Virus record (IMG/VR): IMGVR_UViG_3300046532_004847
Coordinates: 1 to 22,108 of that record
Origin: a virus
Length of the DNA: 22,108 bases
Reading direction: 5' to 3' (one strand)
Shown: in pieces, positions 13,742-22,090 of the stretch
Numbering within the stretch: position 1 is the stretch's first letter
Layout: every line of letters starts with the position of its first letter
Translations under genes and position numbers: made by a program
The notes under the pieces: model-generated
Databases searched by the model: none
Seen by the model: only the letters and a program-made list of their open reading frames with translations
Told to the model about the DNA's origin: nothing

Positions 13742-14692
13742 TTAAGAGCTAAATTTTCCGGAATAATGTTTTAAAGTAAGAGTCAAGCCGTCGTTAAAGC
13801 TGGTTTGAGGTTCCCATTTTAAATCTTTTTTTATTTTGGAAGCGTCAATGGCGTAACGATAATCGTGGCCCGCTCTATCCGCCACAAACCTAACTGCTGA
13901 AGCGTGACTTTTACCTAAAGCTTCACATATCCTTATTACCACTTGCAGGTTACTCATTTCACAATCAGCCCCCACTAAATACGTCTCTCCCACCTTCCCC
14001 TTGGTTAAAACTTTCCAAATCGCCTTGCAGTGATCTTTTACATAAATCCAATCTCTTACATTAGTTCCCGTTCCATAAACTGGAATCAATTCGTTATTCT
14101 GAAGCTTGCGAATAATAGTCGGAATCAGTTTCTCTTCGTGCTGGTTGGGGCCGTAATTATTAGAGCAGTTAGAGATGGTCGCTTTGAGCTTGTGAGTGTT
14201 AACGTAAGCTCTTACTAAAAAATCCGAGGAAGCTTTAGTTGCTGAATAAGGGTTACGAGGATCATAAGCAGTCTCTTCCGTGAACCGTTCCCCCTCTCCA
14301 GCCTCCCCGTATACTTCGTCAGTTGAAACGTGATGAAATCTGGCTTTGAATTTTTTAGCAGCCTCCAGAAGGGCGTGAGTCCCCACGATGTTAGACTCCA
14401 CAAATTCTTTTGACCCTTTTATGGAGTTGTCCACATGAGACTCCGCTGCTAAATGAACGACGTGAGTAATGTCATGTTTATAAAACGAGTCGTAAACTTT
14501 GTCGTAGTTAGAAATGCTATATTTTTCTAAAAGGTATTTGGGGTTGGTACAAAAACTTTTTGTATTATCTAGGGAGGAGGCATAAGATAAGCAGTCTGCA
14601 TTTACTATCTTACTTACTCCTTTTTTATTTATTATATGCTCTATAAAGTTAGAGCCAATAAAGCCGCATCCGCCTGTTACTAAAATGTTCAT
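13742..14692 (-). CDS. rmlB: dTDP-glucose 4,6-dehydratase
   Basis: A 316-residue extended SDR enzyme that converts dTDP-glucose to dTDP-4-keto-6-deoxyglucose. Evidence: NAD-binding GGCGFIG (7-13), HLAAESHVDNS (80-90), the catalytic STDEVYGE (123-130) with T124, D125 and E126, YSATK (149-153) with Y149 and K153, the substrate segment NCSNNYGPNQHEEKLIP (175-191) and the family-specific AGHDYRYAID (274-283). These match RmlB rather than GDP-mannose dehydratase or UDP-sugar epimerases. It is slightly shorter than typical RmlB but no catalytic part is missing. No RmlA (dTDP-glucose synthesis) is seen, so the substrate presumably comes from the host or from genes outside the window. The product could feed the DegT aminotransferase and RmlD-like gene upstream. 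Confidence 0.93.
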   Translation of the reverse strand: MNILVTGGCGFIGSNFIEHIINKKGVSKIVNADCLSYASSLDNTKSFCTNPKYLLEKYSISNYDKVYDSFYKHDITHVVHLAAESHVDNSIKGSKEFVESNIVGTHALLEAAKKFKARFHHVSTDEVYGEAGEGERFTEETAYDPRNPYSATKASSDFLVRAYVNTHKLKATISNCSNNYGPNQHEEKLIPTIIRKLQNNELIPVYGTGTNVRDWIYVKDHCKAIWKVLTKGKVGETYLVGADCEMSNLQVVIRICEALGKSHASAVRFVADRAGHDYRYAIDASKIKKDLKWEPQTSFNDGLTLTLKHYSGKFSS

Positions 14693-14700
14693 TTCTGGTT

Positions 14701-15459
14701 TTATGTTTCTAAGATTTTATAAATTTGGTCCCTGCTTCCTAATTGATCTGTAAAAACGGCCTTGTATTGACCCAGTATTTTATTTTCCTTACAGTCGCCC
14801 CATTTATCAGACATCTTTTGGTAAAGGTCGGCATCTAAATTGCTGGTTAAAGGAAAATCGAAAAAGATTTTATCTTTCAGGAAGCTGTCTCTTCTCCACG
14901 ACACCTGAGAGGCGTCCACTAGACAACAAGCGTTTGGAATCGAGCCTGACGCATTAAGAGGGTGCTCACTAGGCTCGTCAAGTAGATGTATTTTTTGCAA
15001 TTCAAAAATATTTTCATGATCCAATGGGTTATAGATTGCGACTCGACAGTAAGAGTAAATCACCTCCGAATTTTCCAAATAATACGAATTTAATTCTTTT
15101 AAATAATTTTTATGAAGAGCGTCGTCGTCGCACAGCATTAGGCAGATGTCTGCGTTTGAGTGCTTCTCTATGGCGGTATTCGCAAAGCTGCCAAAAAGAG
15201 AGCCTCCTCTTTTTTCCTTTTCTTCTAAAGAGTCTCCGGTGGCTATCACCTTGACTTTGCCTCTTCCATTATAATGGGGGTTTTTCTCTTTAAATTCTTT
15301 AACTATTTTTTCTCCATCTTGATTCGAACTGTCATCAATCAACGTCAATTCCCAATTTGTATAATGAGACTCGAAGACGCTAGCTATCGCAAAATTAGAT
15401 GCCATTTTGGGTCTATCATAATAAAATAACAGAATTTCAATTTTTAGGTCTTTGATCAT
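14701..15459 (-). CDS. GT2-type (GT-A fold) glycosyltransferase
   Basis: A 252-residue glycosyltransferase of the GT-A fold. The N-terminus IEILLFYYDRPKMASNFAIA and NWELTLIDDSSNQDG (34-48) is the nucleotide-binding start of GT2 enzymes. The metal-binding acidic motif is LMLCDDDALHKNYL (near residues 106-119), and the C-terminal half has WRRDSF and NLDADLYQKM, where an acidic residue could act as catalytic base. No membrane helices are present, so it is a soluble transferase. The donor and acceptor cannot be told. The start overlaps the GNAT-glycosyltransferase gene by 23 bases in another frame. Confidence 0.83.
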   Translation of the reverse strand: MIKDLKIEILLFYYDRPKMASNFAIASVFESHYTNWELTLIDDSSNQDGEKIVKEFKEKNPHYNGRGKVKVIATGDSLEEKEKRGGSLFGSFANTAIEKHSNADICLMLCDDDALHKNYLKELNSYYLENSEVIYSYCRVAIYNPLDHENIFELQKIHLLDEPSEHPLNASGSIPNACCLVDASQVSWRRDSFLKDKIFFDFPLTSNLDADLYQKMSDKWGDCKENKILGQYKAVFTDQLGSRDQIYKILET

Positions 15460-16624
15460 GTAATACTACTCGAGACGGGAAGTCGATCCCTCTGTGTTTG
15501 TACTGTTTCCATGACAATACGATGCCTTCTCTGCGAGAGCAATAGAGTTCTAAGTTTAATTCCTTTTTTATTATATTGGTAAAAGGAATCTCCCCCCTTC
15601 GCTCATGATCCAAGCTTATTCCGCTCGAAAAATGAAAAGGAAGAGCTCCCCTCTTTAATGGCTCCGAATAATTTACGTTCTGAACCGCTTCTAAGACGGA
15701 TCGAGTAGTCACACCACACCCCCCATTACAATGGCTCTCCTGACACCCCACGACGCCGTAAAAGCCTATCTCTGAGTCAAGCCTCCTAAATCTTTCTACA
15801 GCATCGCTCATTATCCCATTTTTTAAAATTATATGGTCATCTTCTAGAAAAAACCAATAGTCGTAATCATTTTTAAAATTATTAAAAGCAAAATCAAAAG
15901 CACCAAAGGAAGCCCCTATATTCTCCCTCTCAAGGACTCTGATTCTCCCGTTTTTTGTAAGAGTCTCATCTAGGGAATTTATGAAATTTGCACAGGAAGG
16001 GTTTCCATCAAAAATGTTATTTATAATGAAAATATCCATAGGATAACCGTAATCAATTTGCTTTTCTGTTTTCCACCAATATTTAAGCATCTCTAAGTTG
16101 TGATGAGGTGTCCAGCCTTCGCCTCTGAACGCGCCCCTTCTTCCGCCGTACCAAGTACATATAACTTTAGCCGCTTTTCCGCGAAACTCATTCAGTGCAA
16201 GCTCCATGTACAAATCGTTTTCCGTTTCCTCTTTCACCTCAAAGCCTAGCCTCTTGTAAAGATTGAAAGCTACGACATTGACCCTTAGGACTCTTAGCGT
16301 AGCCTTGCGGTAAAGCTTAAACCTTAATCTTTCCAATAGCTTTTCGTACGCAGCCTTTGCGTATCCCTTACCTCGATGACTGGGGCATATATCCATTCCT
16401 ATCTCAATGTCGGGGTAATTAGAAACTGTCCGGACATACCCCACCTCCTTATCTTGATAAATGATTTTTAACCATTCTGGATTTTCCCTAGAAAACCACT
16501 TAGTGAATTGAGACTTAGAGAACTTCCGGGAGTTGTGTAAAAAACTTCGAGTAGAGTCATCGTTGCGAATTTTCAAAATAAAATCACAATCCTCCACTTT
16601 TACTTTAGCAAACTTTATATCCAT
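15437..16624 (-). CDS. GNAT acetyltransferase fused to a GT-A-type glycosyltransferase
   Basis: A 395-residue two-domain protein. Residues 1-142 are a GNAT N-acyltransferase: the acetyl-CoA loop HRGKGYAKAAYEKLLERL (83-100, RGKGYA) and the closing NVVAFNLYKRLGF (116-128). Residues about 152-395 form a glycosyltransferase-like domain: KVICTWYGGRRGAFRGEGW (153-171), LERENIGASFGAFDFAF (231-247) and DYWFFLEDDHI (255-265), with EDD (261-263) as the likely metal-binding motif. The fusion suggests one protein acylates an amino sugar and transfers it, or acts on neighbouring residues. The C-terminal domain is clearly related to the next gene upstream (16615-17343): both carry REN followed 28 residues later by EDD. 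It overlaps that gene by 10 bases. Confidence 0.82.
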   Translation of the reverse strand: MDIKFAKVKVEDCDFILKIRNDDSTRSFLHNSRKFSKSQFTKWFSRENPEWLKIIYQDKEVGYVRTVSNYPDIEIGMDICPSHRGKGYAKAAYEKLLERLRFKLYRKATLRVLRVNVVAFNLYKRLGFEVKEETENDLYMELALNEFRGKAAKVICTWYGGRRGAFRGEGWTPHHNLEMLKYWWKTEKQIDYGYPMDIFIINNIFDGNPSCANFINSLDETLTKNGRIRVLERENIGASFGAFDFAFNNFKNDYDYWFFLEDDHIILKNGIMSDAVERFRRLDSEIGFYGVVGCQESHCNGGCGVTTRSVLEAVQNVNYSEPLKRGALPFHFSSGISLDHERRGEIPFTNIIKKELNLELYCSRREGIVLSWKQYKHRGIDFPSRVVLHDQRPKN

Positions 16625-17343
16625 TTAGCATTTTCGTGTATTGGTAGAATTAAATCTTCACCATCTTTATTACCGTACAGTTTTAATTCAGATCGATGAT
16701 TAAGAAAATAGTTTCTGTATTTATCGCCTATATCCCTAGCCGTGTATCCTTTTTTTATTAACGAGTTGAGGAAAAACTTTTGATTTTCAATTCCTCGATT
16801 ATAAGAGTCTTTACTTCCGAAGTTGGTCAGCTCAAATCCTTCCGTAGACAAATACGCGCTCGTTTTAATTAGACCGTTGGAAATGCCCGCGTGAAAATCA
16901 GTGCATCCTCCGTGGTTCCACCATAATTGACAAACATACCCTAACTTATCGTCTTTATCGAAATACTCTCTAAACTTTTCGTCAAAATTATTTGCTACCG
17001 GCGCGTAATCGTCTTCTACCAGAAGGCAATAATCAAAGTCTTTACTGTGTTTTTTAAGTCCTGCATCCCAAGCCGCATATGAATATCCCTCGTTCTCTCG
17101 TATTATCACCGAGGAGCTGATGTCTTTAAAATTAGAAATCATTTCAGAGGCTCTCTCGGTCTCTATTCTGCCAGAGCGATGATCGTGTTCGTTAATGACG
17201 AAGATGACTTTCGAGACGTTATGATTCAGCTTTTTAAGCTGATCTAAATGCTTACTTAAATACGCTAATCTATCTTTGCTATAAGCCTCAGACTGCACGC
17301 GCCTAGGTCCAAAAAAGAGAGATATTATATATGCTATTCTCAT
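16615..17343 (-). CDS. Glycosyltransferase-like protein, paralogue of the GNAT-fused domain
   Basis: A 242-residue protein of the same family as the C-terminal domain of the neighbouring fusion. Shared pattern: IRENEGYSYAAWDAGL (81-96), then DFDYCLLVEDDYAP (102-115), with EDD as the probable metal-binding motif and the same 28-residue spacing from REN. Both proteins also share CQ...GGC and TxAYL/TxSVL-like segments after it. The frame is open back to 17421, but that would overlap the sulfotransferase gene by 82 bases. The ATG at 17343 makes an ATGA overlap with its stop and starts with a natural hydrophobic strand MRIAYIISLFF, so I chose it. Probable sugar transfer; specificity unknown. Confidence 0.78.
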   Translation of the reverse strand: MRIAYIISLFFGPRRVQSEAYSKDRLAYLSKHLDQLKKLNHNVSKVIFVINEHDHRSGRIETERASEMISNFKDISSSVIIRENEGYSYAAWDAGLKKHSKDFDYCLLVEDDYAPVANNFDEKFREYFDKDDKLGYVCQLWWNHGGCTDFHAGISNGLIKTSAYLSTEGFELTNFGSKDSYNRGIENQKFFLNSLIKKGYTARDIGDKYRNYFLNHRSELKLYGNKDGEDLILPIHENAKWI

Positions 17344-17981
17344 TTGTAATGCAGCAGCCCTGTTTTCAATAATAATGGAATGGACTCCTTGTATTCGCTT
17401 CCTAAGAAAGAGATCAAGCATTTAAGGCCGCTAAGATCATTAAGGATATCTTCTAAATTTATTTTTATAATTGAATCGGAGTCTTCTAGATTTTTTAAAA
17501 AATTATGATAATAATTAACGCATAGCATAGTCTCCTCTCCGGCTCGCCCACTTAGTCTACTCAGGGAGGCCGCGCAATTTTCTGCTTTTCTAAAAAGCGC
17601 TACCACTTTAACTGGGATATCTAGCTCTTTAAAGACCTCGTTATACAACTTTCTTAATAGAATTATTCGTGGGTCTTTTATCACAAATGGATCAGAGTAT
17701 TCATAGGAGATAATTTTAATTAACTCTTCTCTATATTTCATAGAGTCTGATTCTTGATCGTGAGTTAAATCGCAAGAAGTAAATATACTGCTTCCTATCG
17801 AGGTTAATACTTTTTCATTAAAACGAAGGATTGAAGCGTTTTCGAAATACCCTTCCTCATTAAAAGAGTCTTTTACTTGAGTCTCATTTTTCCCGGTAGA
17901 ATATCCACTCTCTTTAATTACATTCGTTATAAAGGAAGAGCCGCTGCGAGGTGCAGATAAAACTAAAGCGCAATTACTCAT
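17340..17981 (-). CDS. P-loop sulfotransferase-family protein
   Basis: A 213-residue protein with the sulfotransferase P-loop LVLSAPRSGSSFITNVI (6-22), where PRSGSS holds the 5'-phosphosulfate of PAPS, and a matching second region VIKDPRIILLRKLYNEVF (100-117), followed by VVALFRKAENCAASLSR (126-142) that supplies Arg and Ser for the 3'-phosphate. This is the bacterial Sulfotransfer_3-like pattern, distinct from the carbohydrate sulfotransferase at 2088-2804. It is short, so it may be a minimal enzyme or a related nucleotide-binding protein with another activity. The start lies within the end of the deacetylase gene (8-base overlap). Together with the second sulfotransferase it points to a sulfated product. 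Confidence 0.8.
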   Translation of the reverse strand: MSNCALVLSAPRSGSSFITNVIKESGYSTGKNETQVKDSFNEEGYFENASILRFNEKVLTSIGSSIFTSCDLTHDQESDSMKYREELIKIISYEYSDPFVIKDPRIILLRKLYNEVFKELDIPVKVVALFRKAENCAASLSRLSGRAGEETMLCVNYYHNFLKNLEDSDSIIKINLEDILNDLSGLKCLISFLGSEYKESIPLLLKTGLLHYK

Positions 17982-18678
17982 AGCTGGTTTCTGCTGGAAG
18001 CTCGCTTAGGTTGAAAGTGGGGAAATCGTTTTCTTTTATATAGTTTACGATTTTTATAAGCTCGTCCGCTCCATCTTTCGATTTGAATCCATGAAACGTA
18101 AAAACACAATAGCTATCGTCTGGAGCTTCTTCTACGTCTTTTTTAAAATCTTCAAATTTGTAAATGTCGTTTACTATCCCTGTTGACTTTATTAAAAGAG
18201 AGCTATCACTGCTCAAGGGGTGGTATGATACCTTCGGCCTTTCTACCTCTTTTGAGCGCTCCCAAGGATGATGATCGTATACGTAACCCGTTCTAGCATG
18301 GGTAAAATTTAATTTTTTTAATATTTTGGATACTTTGATAGATGCGTGATATCCGGGATAACAAAAAGAAGTAGGCAAATTTAAACTATGTTTTTTAAAA
18401 AAATCATTTACCTTACAAATTTCACTTGTAACGCGCTCATCTTTCAAAGTTGTTAAATTTAAATGTGAATGAGTATGGTTTCCTAATTCAAAGCCATCTA
18501 ACTGCATCTGCTTAAGCTCCCCTATACTCATTAGCTCCTCACGAAGAGGATGTCCTCCCCACGGATTAACAGTGCAAATGAAGAACGTTCCCTTGAGTCC
18601 GTTATTTTTTAGCAAGGGTCTAACAAACTCGTAATGAGACTTTAACCCGTCATCGAAAGTAAGACATATGTTCTTCAT
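17974..18678 (-). CDS. Polysaccharide deacetylase (NodB homology domain)
   Basis: A 234-residue carbohydrate esterase 4-type enzyme, removing N- or O-acetyl groups from sugars with a divalent metal. Motif 1 is ICLTFDDGLKSH (4-15) with D9-D10, motif 2 is LGNHTHSHLNL (65-75) with the H68-X3-H72 metal pair, and SFCYPGYH near residues 105-112 fits motif 3. VFTFHGF near the C-terminus supplies the late histidine. No signal peptide or membrane segment is visible, so a cytoplasmic role on precursor sugars is more likely than action on host peptidoglycan. It is linked to its neighbours by ATGA and 8-base overlaps inside the glycan operon. Confidence 0.9.
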   Translation of the reverse strand: MKNICLTFDDGLKSHYEFVRPLLKNNGLKGTFFICTVNPWGGHPLREELMSIGELKQMQLDGFELGNHTHSHLNLTTLKDERVTSEICKVNDFFKKHSLNLPTSFCYPGYHASIKVSKILKKLNFTHARTGYVYDHHPWERSKEVERPKVSYHPLSSDSSLLIKSTGIVNDIYKFEDFKKDVEEAPDDSYCVFTFHGFKSKDGADELIKIVNYIKENDFPTFNLSELPAETSYE

Positions 18679-19166
18679 TTCATAATTACAGCTAAAATAA
18701 ACGCTCCGCTTTGACGGTCTTCATTGCCTTCGTTAAACTTAACTTCCTCTATAGCTCCGCCCCATTTTTCGGCACATCTTTTTACTACTGGAGGTTCAGG
18801 CGGGAATCCAGTATCTCCCGCAACTATAATAGTGCCATGAAATTGGTCATTAGAGTAAATCTTGTCAACTAAAAACTCGTTATCCTTAACTCCGTCATTA
18901 GGCCAAAAATAATAAACATCTGCAGGGGGAAGCTTGTCTTTGTAATAGTCTCCTTTAATAACGTTTAACCCTCTTTCTACAGCAACTCTTAAACGAGAGT
19001 CATCATACTCTAGTCCTATTACCTCTTTCGCGTATCGAGCCATAAAAACCATATTATCGCCCTCCGCACACCCAAGCTCGCAGACTCTCTTATCTTTGAT
19101 TATATCTTTTACAAAATCAGAAACAGCTATCGGTGATCTATGAGGACACTTAGAGTAAGCTTTCAT
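18675..19166 (-). CDS. Small SAM-dependent methyltransferase-like protein
   Basis: A 163-residue Rossmann-fold protein. Motif I is VCELGCAEGDNMVFMARY (28-45), followed by an acidic strand end VIGLEYDDSRL and a motif resembling DVYYFWPND (position of motif IV). The small size gives only the core domain. It may methylate an intermediate in the glycan pathway. The start is one base after the aminotransferase stop, and here a purine-rich AAGGAAGGG lies close upstream, one of the few places with a plausible Shine-Dalgarno. It overlaps the deacetylase start in an ATGA. Substrate is unknown. Confidence 0.8.
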   Translation of the reverse strand: MKAYSKCPHRSPIAVSDFVKDIIKDKRVCELGCAEGDNMVFMARYAKEVIGLEYDDSRLRVAVERGLNVIKGDYYKDKLPPADVYYFWPNDGVKDNEFLVDKIYSNDQFHGTIIVAGDTGFPPEPPVVKRCAEKWGGAIEEVKFNEGNEDRQSGAFILAVIMK

Positions 19167-19167
19167 C

Positions 19168-20289
19168 TCACCACCCTTCCTTAATACTCGATACTATATG
19201 CTCCCTACCTTCTTTAGTTACCCACCATCCGACAGGTATAGAAATTAATCTAGGAGTAATCTTGTCCAGCGAAGGCAAGTGAGACTTAAACTCTTTGACG
19301 CATGAATGGATGTCGTTTCTTTCATGCACTTGACTTACCATAACTTCACAATTCTTCATATGATTCATGAAGTCGTCCTTGCGATCTACTAAAAAACTAT
19401 AAATCCAAAATGAAGACTCAGCGTCCGGATTCCTCTCTAATAGATTAACTCCTTCTATGTCTTTTAATTCTTCATCATAGTAGGCGGCGTTATCTTTATG
19501 AGTTTTAAGAATATCGTCTATATACTTAATGTTCTCTAACCCGATAGCGGCGGCAATATCATTCATATGAAATTTAAATCCCCACTCAGCTATATCAGCC
19601 TCACATCTAAAATCCTTTTTATTACTATCCCTGTCTATCCCATACCATCTAAGCAATTTTGATCTTTTGTAGTATTCGCAATTAGGACTTACTAATGCCC
19701 CACCGTCACCAGTAGTCATATGCTTAATAGCCTGAAAGCTAAACGTACAGAAGTTTCCGTGGCTCCCTATAGGTTTTCCTTTATAACGACTTCCAAGGGC
19801 GTGAGCGCAATCCTCGATCACTACAGGCCTAAATCCATATAAGTTTTCAGTTTTATCAACAATATTTTTTATTCTATCTAAGTCTACCGGATACCCGCCC
19901 CAATGGACTATGAATATCACCTTAGTGGTCGGAGAGATTTTTCTTTCTAAATCGTCTAAATCCATATTAAGATTTTTCTCATCAACGTCTACCCACTTGA
20001 TTTTCAAATTATTCGCTAGAATGGGCCAATTGGTTGCCGTGCACGTGAGGGGCGTTGTTAAAACTTCGTCCCCGTCTTTAACGATTTTCCCTTTAATTAA
20101 ATGCAGAGCTAGATGTTCTGCTGAAGTCGCCGCATTGGTTGTAGCTACATAATCATTTTCTAGGAGATTTTTCAGCTCGACCTCAAATTCTTCAACTTTA
20201 GGCCCCTGTCCGATAAAGCCGCTGTCCAATACGTCCGCTACGGCGGCTTTAGCTCCATCAGCCATAAACACTTTAAATAAGGGTATCAT
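19168..20289 (-). CDS. DegT/DnrJ/EryC1-type sugar aminotransferase
   Basis: A 373-residue PLP-dependent aminotransferase acting on nucleotide-linked keto sugars. Features: IPLFKVFMADG start typical of the family, FIGQGPKVEEFE (25-36), TTNAATSAEHLALHL (50-64), VVIEDCAHALGSRYKGKPIG (156-175) with D160 for the pyridine nitrogen, and FSFQAIKHMTTGDGG (183-197) with K189 as the Schiff-base lysine. With RmlB in the same run, the likely substrate is a dTDP-4-keto-6-deoxy sugar (position of amination unknown). The frame is open upstream to a TTG at 20307, but the ATG at 20289 overlaps the previous stop as TAATG and has GGAG eight bases before it, so it is the better start. Confidence 0.9.
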   Translation of the reverse strand: MIPLFKVFMADGAKAAVADVLDSGFIGQGPKVEEFEVELKNLLENDYVATTNAATSAEHLALHLIKGKIVKDGDEVLTTPLTCTATNWPILANNLKIKWVDVDEKNLNMDLDDLERKISPTTKVIFIVHWGGYPVDLDRIKNIVDKTENLYGFRPVVIEDCAHALGSRYKGKPIGSHGNFCTFSFQAIKHMTTGDGGALVSPNCEYYKRSKLLRWYGIDRDSNKKDFRCEADIAEWGFKFHMNDIAAAIGLENIKYIDDILKTHKDNAAYYDEELKDIEGVNLLERNPDAESSFWIYSFLVDRKDDFMNHMKNCEVMVSQVHERNDIHSCVKEFKSHLPSLDKITPRLISIPVGWWVTKEGREHIVSSIKEGW

Positions 20290-21191
20290 TACTTTAACTC
20301 CGTCCAATACTTTAAGGATTCAATTATAGCCTCTTCAGTGTCTCTAATTTTTAAACCAGTTCTTGTAAGTTTGGAATTATCGAGAACACAATTAGACCTT
20401 GGAGCCTTCGCTCCAAAACCATAAAATTCTTCATCATTTTTCCAAAATTTAAAATCTTTATCTAATTTTAAATATTTTTTCATGAGCTTGACGACCTGTC
20501 TGGTCGTTATAGACCCAGTATTGACTATATTATAAATTCCATAATCTTCTTTATTTAACCATAAGTCTAAGCAGGTATCTACAAATTCATACCTATGGGT
20601 CATAGAATTAGTAGCGTCTAGCAACTTATCATAAGTCATCATCTTGGATATATAATTCCTACCGCTATGAAATTTATCGAATGGAATTCTTAATCTCCAT
20701 ATGTAAAAATCATCACATGTATTTATAATTCTGTTCTCCGCTAGAGCTTTTGTCCCGCTGTAGTAGCTTCCGTTAGAGAAATCAAAATTTGGCTCCTCTT
20801 CTTCAGTGTATCCGGAGCCGTCCTCCTTATATCCTCCGTAAATGCAGCCAGAGGAAACATGAGCGAAAGGAACTCCAGCTAAAAAGCATGATTTTGCTAA
20901 AAAAGTAGGGAACTCTACGTTTCCCTCGTAAGCCGCATCTTTATTATCTTCGCAAGCGTCTACGTTAGGCTTCCCTACATACCCTGCCGCATTGATAACT
21001 AAATCGGGGCTAAACTTATCTATTAATTCGTAAAGCTTTTCGTAATCGTGGAAGTAGCCTTCCTCTTTGGAATCTTTGTACAATTTCCAGTGCGGAATTT
21101 GAAAGCAATTTAATTCTTTATTTTTATAAATTTGTTGAGTAAACACCTCTCCTATGTACCCTGTGGCTCCAATTAGAAAAATGTTTTTCAT
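20289..21191 (-). CDS. RmlD-like SDR, nucleotide-sugar reductase or epimerase
   Basis: A 300-residue short-chain dehydrogenase of the extended/atypical type that includes dTDP-4-dehydrorhamnose reductase. NAD(P) loop GATGYIG (8-14), VINAAGYVGKPNVDACEDN (65-83) typical of RmlD, HVSSGCIYGG (111-120), and catalytic YSGTK (144-148, Y144 and K148). The later RLRIPFD and NIVNTGSITTRQVVKLM match the substrate-binding half of the family. It could reduce a 4-keto sugar, or be an epimerase/reductase for another nucleotide sugar. Its stop overlaps the aminotransferase ATG. Calling it rmlD would be premature, since the motifs do not set the stereochemistry. Confidence 0.82.
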   Translation of the reverse strand: MKNIFLIGATGYIGEVFTQQIYKNKELNCFQIPHWKLYKDSKEEGYFHDYEKLYELIDKFSPDLVINAAGYVGKPNVDACEDNKDAAYEGNVEFPTFLAKSCFLAGVPFAHVSSGCIYGGYKEDGSGYTEEEEPNFDFSNGSYYSGTKALAENRIINTCDDFYIWRLRIPFDKFHSGRNYISKMMTYDKLLDATNSMTHRYEFVDTCLDLWLNKEDYGIYNIVNTGSITTRQVVKLMKKYLKLDKDFKFWKNDEEFYGFGAKAPRSNCVLDNSKLTRTGLKIRDTEEAIIESLKYWTELK

Positions 21192-22090
21192 AAGGTGTAA
21201 GTATCCAGATTTATAGAGTTAAGTAAAGGAATATATCTTTTTATCAAATTATCTTCTTCTTGATTGAAGATAAAACGCATTTCTTCATCTTTCTCTTCAT
21301 ATGGTATTCCTCCTTCTATATGAGCCCCTCTTTTATCGTCGTGCTCCTCTGAAGACTTAAAATGATAATGATTACATCTAATAATTTTTCTATTTTCAGG
21401 ACTAGGGGAAAAAGCCTGATGATTCTGGTAGAACTCCTCCCCCACCTCTCTAGCCATCCCCACGCCCTCCTTATGCTCATTTACTCCTTGCAATCCCTCC
21501 TTATAAGCAAAGTAGTGAGGATTAACTGAATCCGATGACTTAAGAAAATCAACATGATCAGGGCGACATATAACTTTACAGTGTTCATTCTCTTTCTGGT
21601 TGAGGGACGCTCTTTTGTTAAATCTGTTTATAACATAGTCATTTTTGTATTTCTCTTTTCCGGAATCACCAAACATTACCCAGTTAACATGAAGAGCAGC
21701 GAATTCTTCGTATTTTTGCAAAATATCTAATAAACTCTTATTTTCATCAAGAGGGAAAGTGAATTCATCAATGTCAAAAAAGCACATCCACTTGCAAACG
21801 CTTTTATACTCATTAAGGACGTCTAGGCGATGAGTTAAGCTTAAGACTTCAAACCACCTCTCTATGTGCTTAAATTCAGAAATGTATTTGGGGGTAAAAT
21901 ATCTATAATCTACAATCCCCTTCTTAATGTAGGGCTGAATTAATTCGGGGGTATTATCCTTACTCCCATAATCATAAATTGCAAAATGTTGAACTCCAAC
22001 CAAGAGATAGAAATTAATCCATTCTTCAATGTATTTTTCAACATCTCTTATTGCTATGAAGGCAGATAATTGTATAGGATAGTTTTTCAA
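21188..22090 (-). CDS. GT92-like glycosyltransferase
   Basis: A 300-residue GT-A glycosyltransferase. The N-terminus SAFIAIRDVEKYIEEWINFY (9-28) followed by GVQHFAIYDYGSKDNTPEL (32-50) is the pattern of the Glyco_tranf_2_4/GT92 group, and the DXD-type metal motif is KWMCFFDIDEFTFPL (near residues 100-114). HVNWVMFGDSG and the late RCNHYHFKSSEE also fit that group. The only usable start is a TTG at 22090 directly after an in-frame TAG, so the frame cannot extend further. No ATG occurs near the N-terminus, so a TTG start (or a sequence error) is implied. The gene ends in an ATGA overlap with the SDR gene. Upstream 22091-22108 shows nothing further. Confidence 0.83.
   Translation of the reverse strand: MKNYPIQLSAFIAIRDVEKYIEEWINFYLLVGVQHFAIYDYGSKDNTPELIQPYIKKGIVDYRYFTPKYISEFKHIERWFEVLSLTHRLDVLNEYKSVCKWMCFFDIDEFTFPLDENKSLLDILQKYEEFAALHVNWVMFGDSGKEKYKNDYVINRFNKRASLNQKENEHCKVICRPDHVDFLKSSDSVNPHYFAYKEGLQGVNEHKEGVGMAREVGEEFYQNHQAFSPSPENRKIIRCNHYHFKSSEEHDDKRGAHIEGGIPYEEKDEEMRFIFNQEEDNLIKRYIPLLNSINLDTYTL

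Noticed and set aside
17344-17421. Longer start for the glycosyltransferase-like gene
   Set aside because: It would overlap the sulfotransferase by 82 bases, while the ATG at 17343 makes the ATGA junction common in this operon.
20290-20307. TTG start for the aminotransferase
   Set aside because: It lies inside the end of the SDR gene; the ATG at 20289 overlaps the stop, has GGAG upstream and begins at the conserved IPLF segment.
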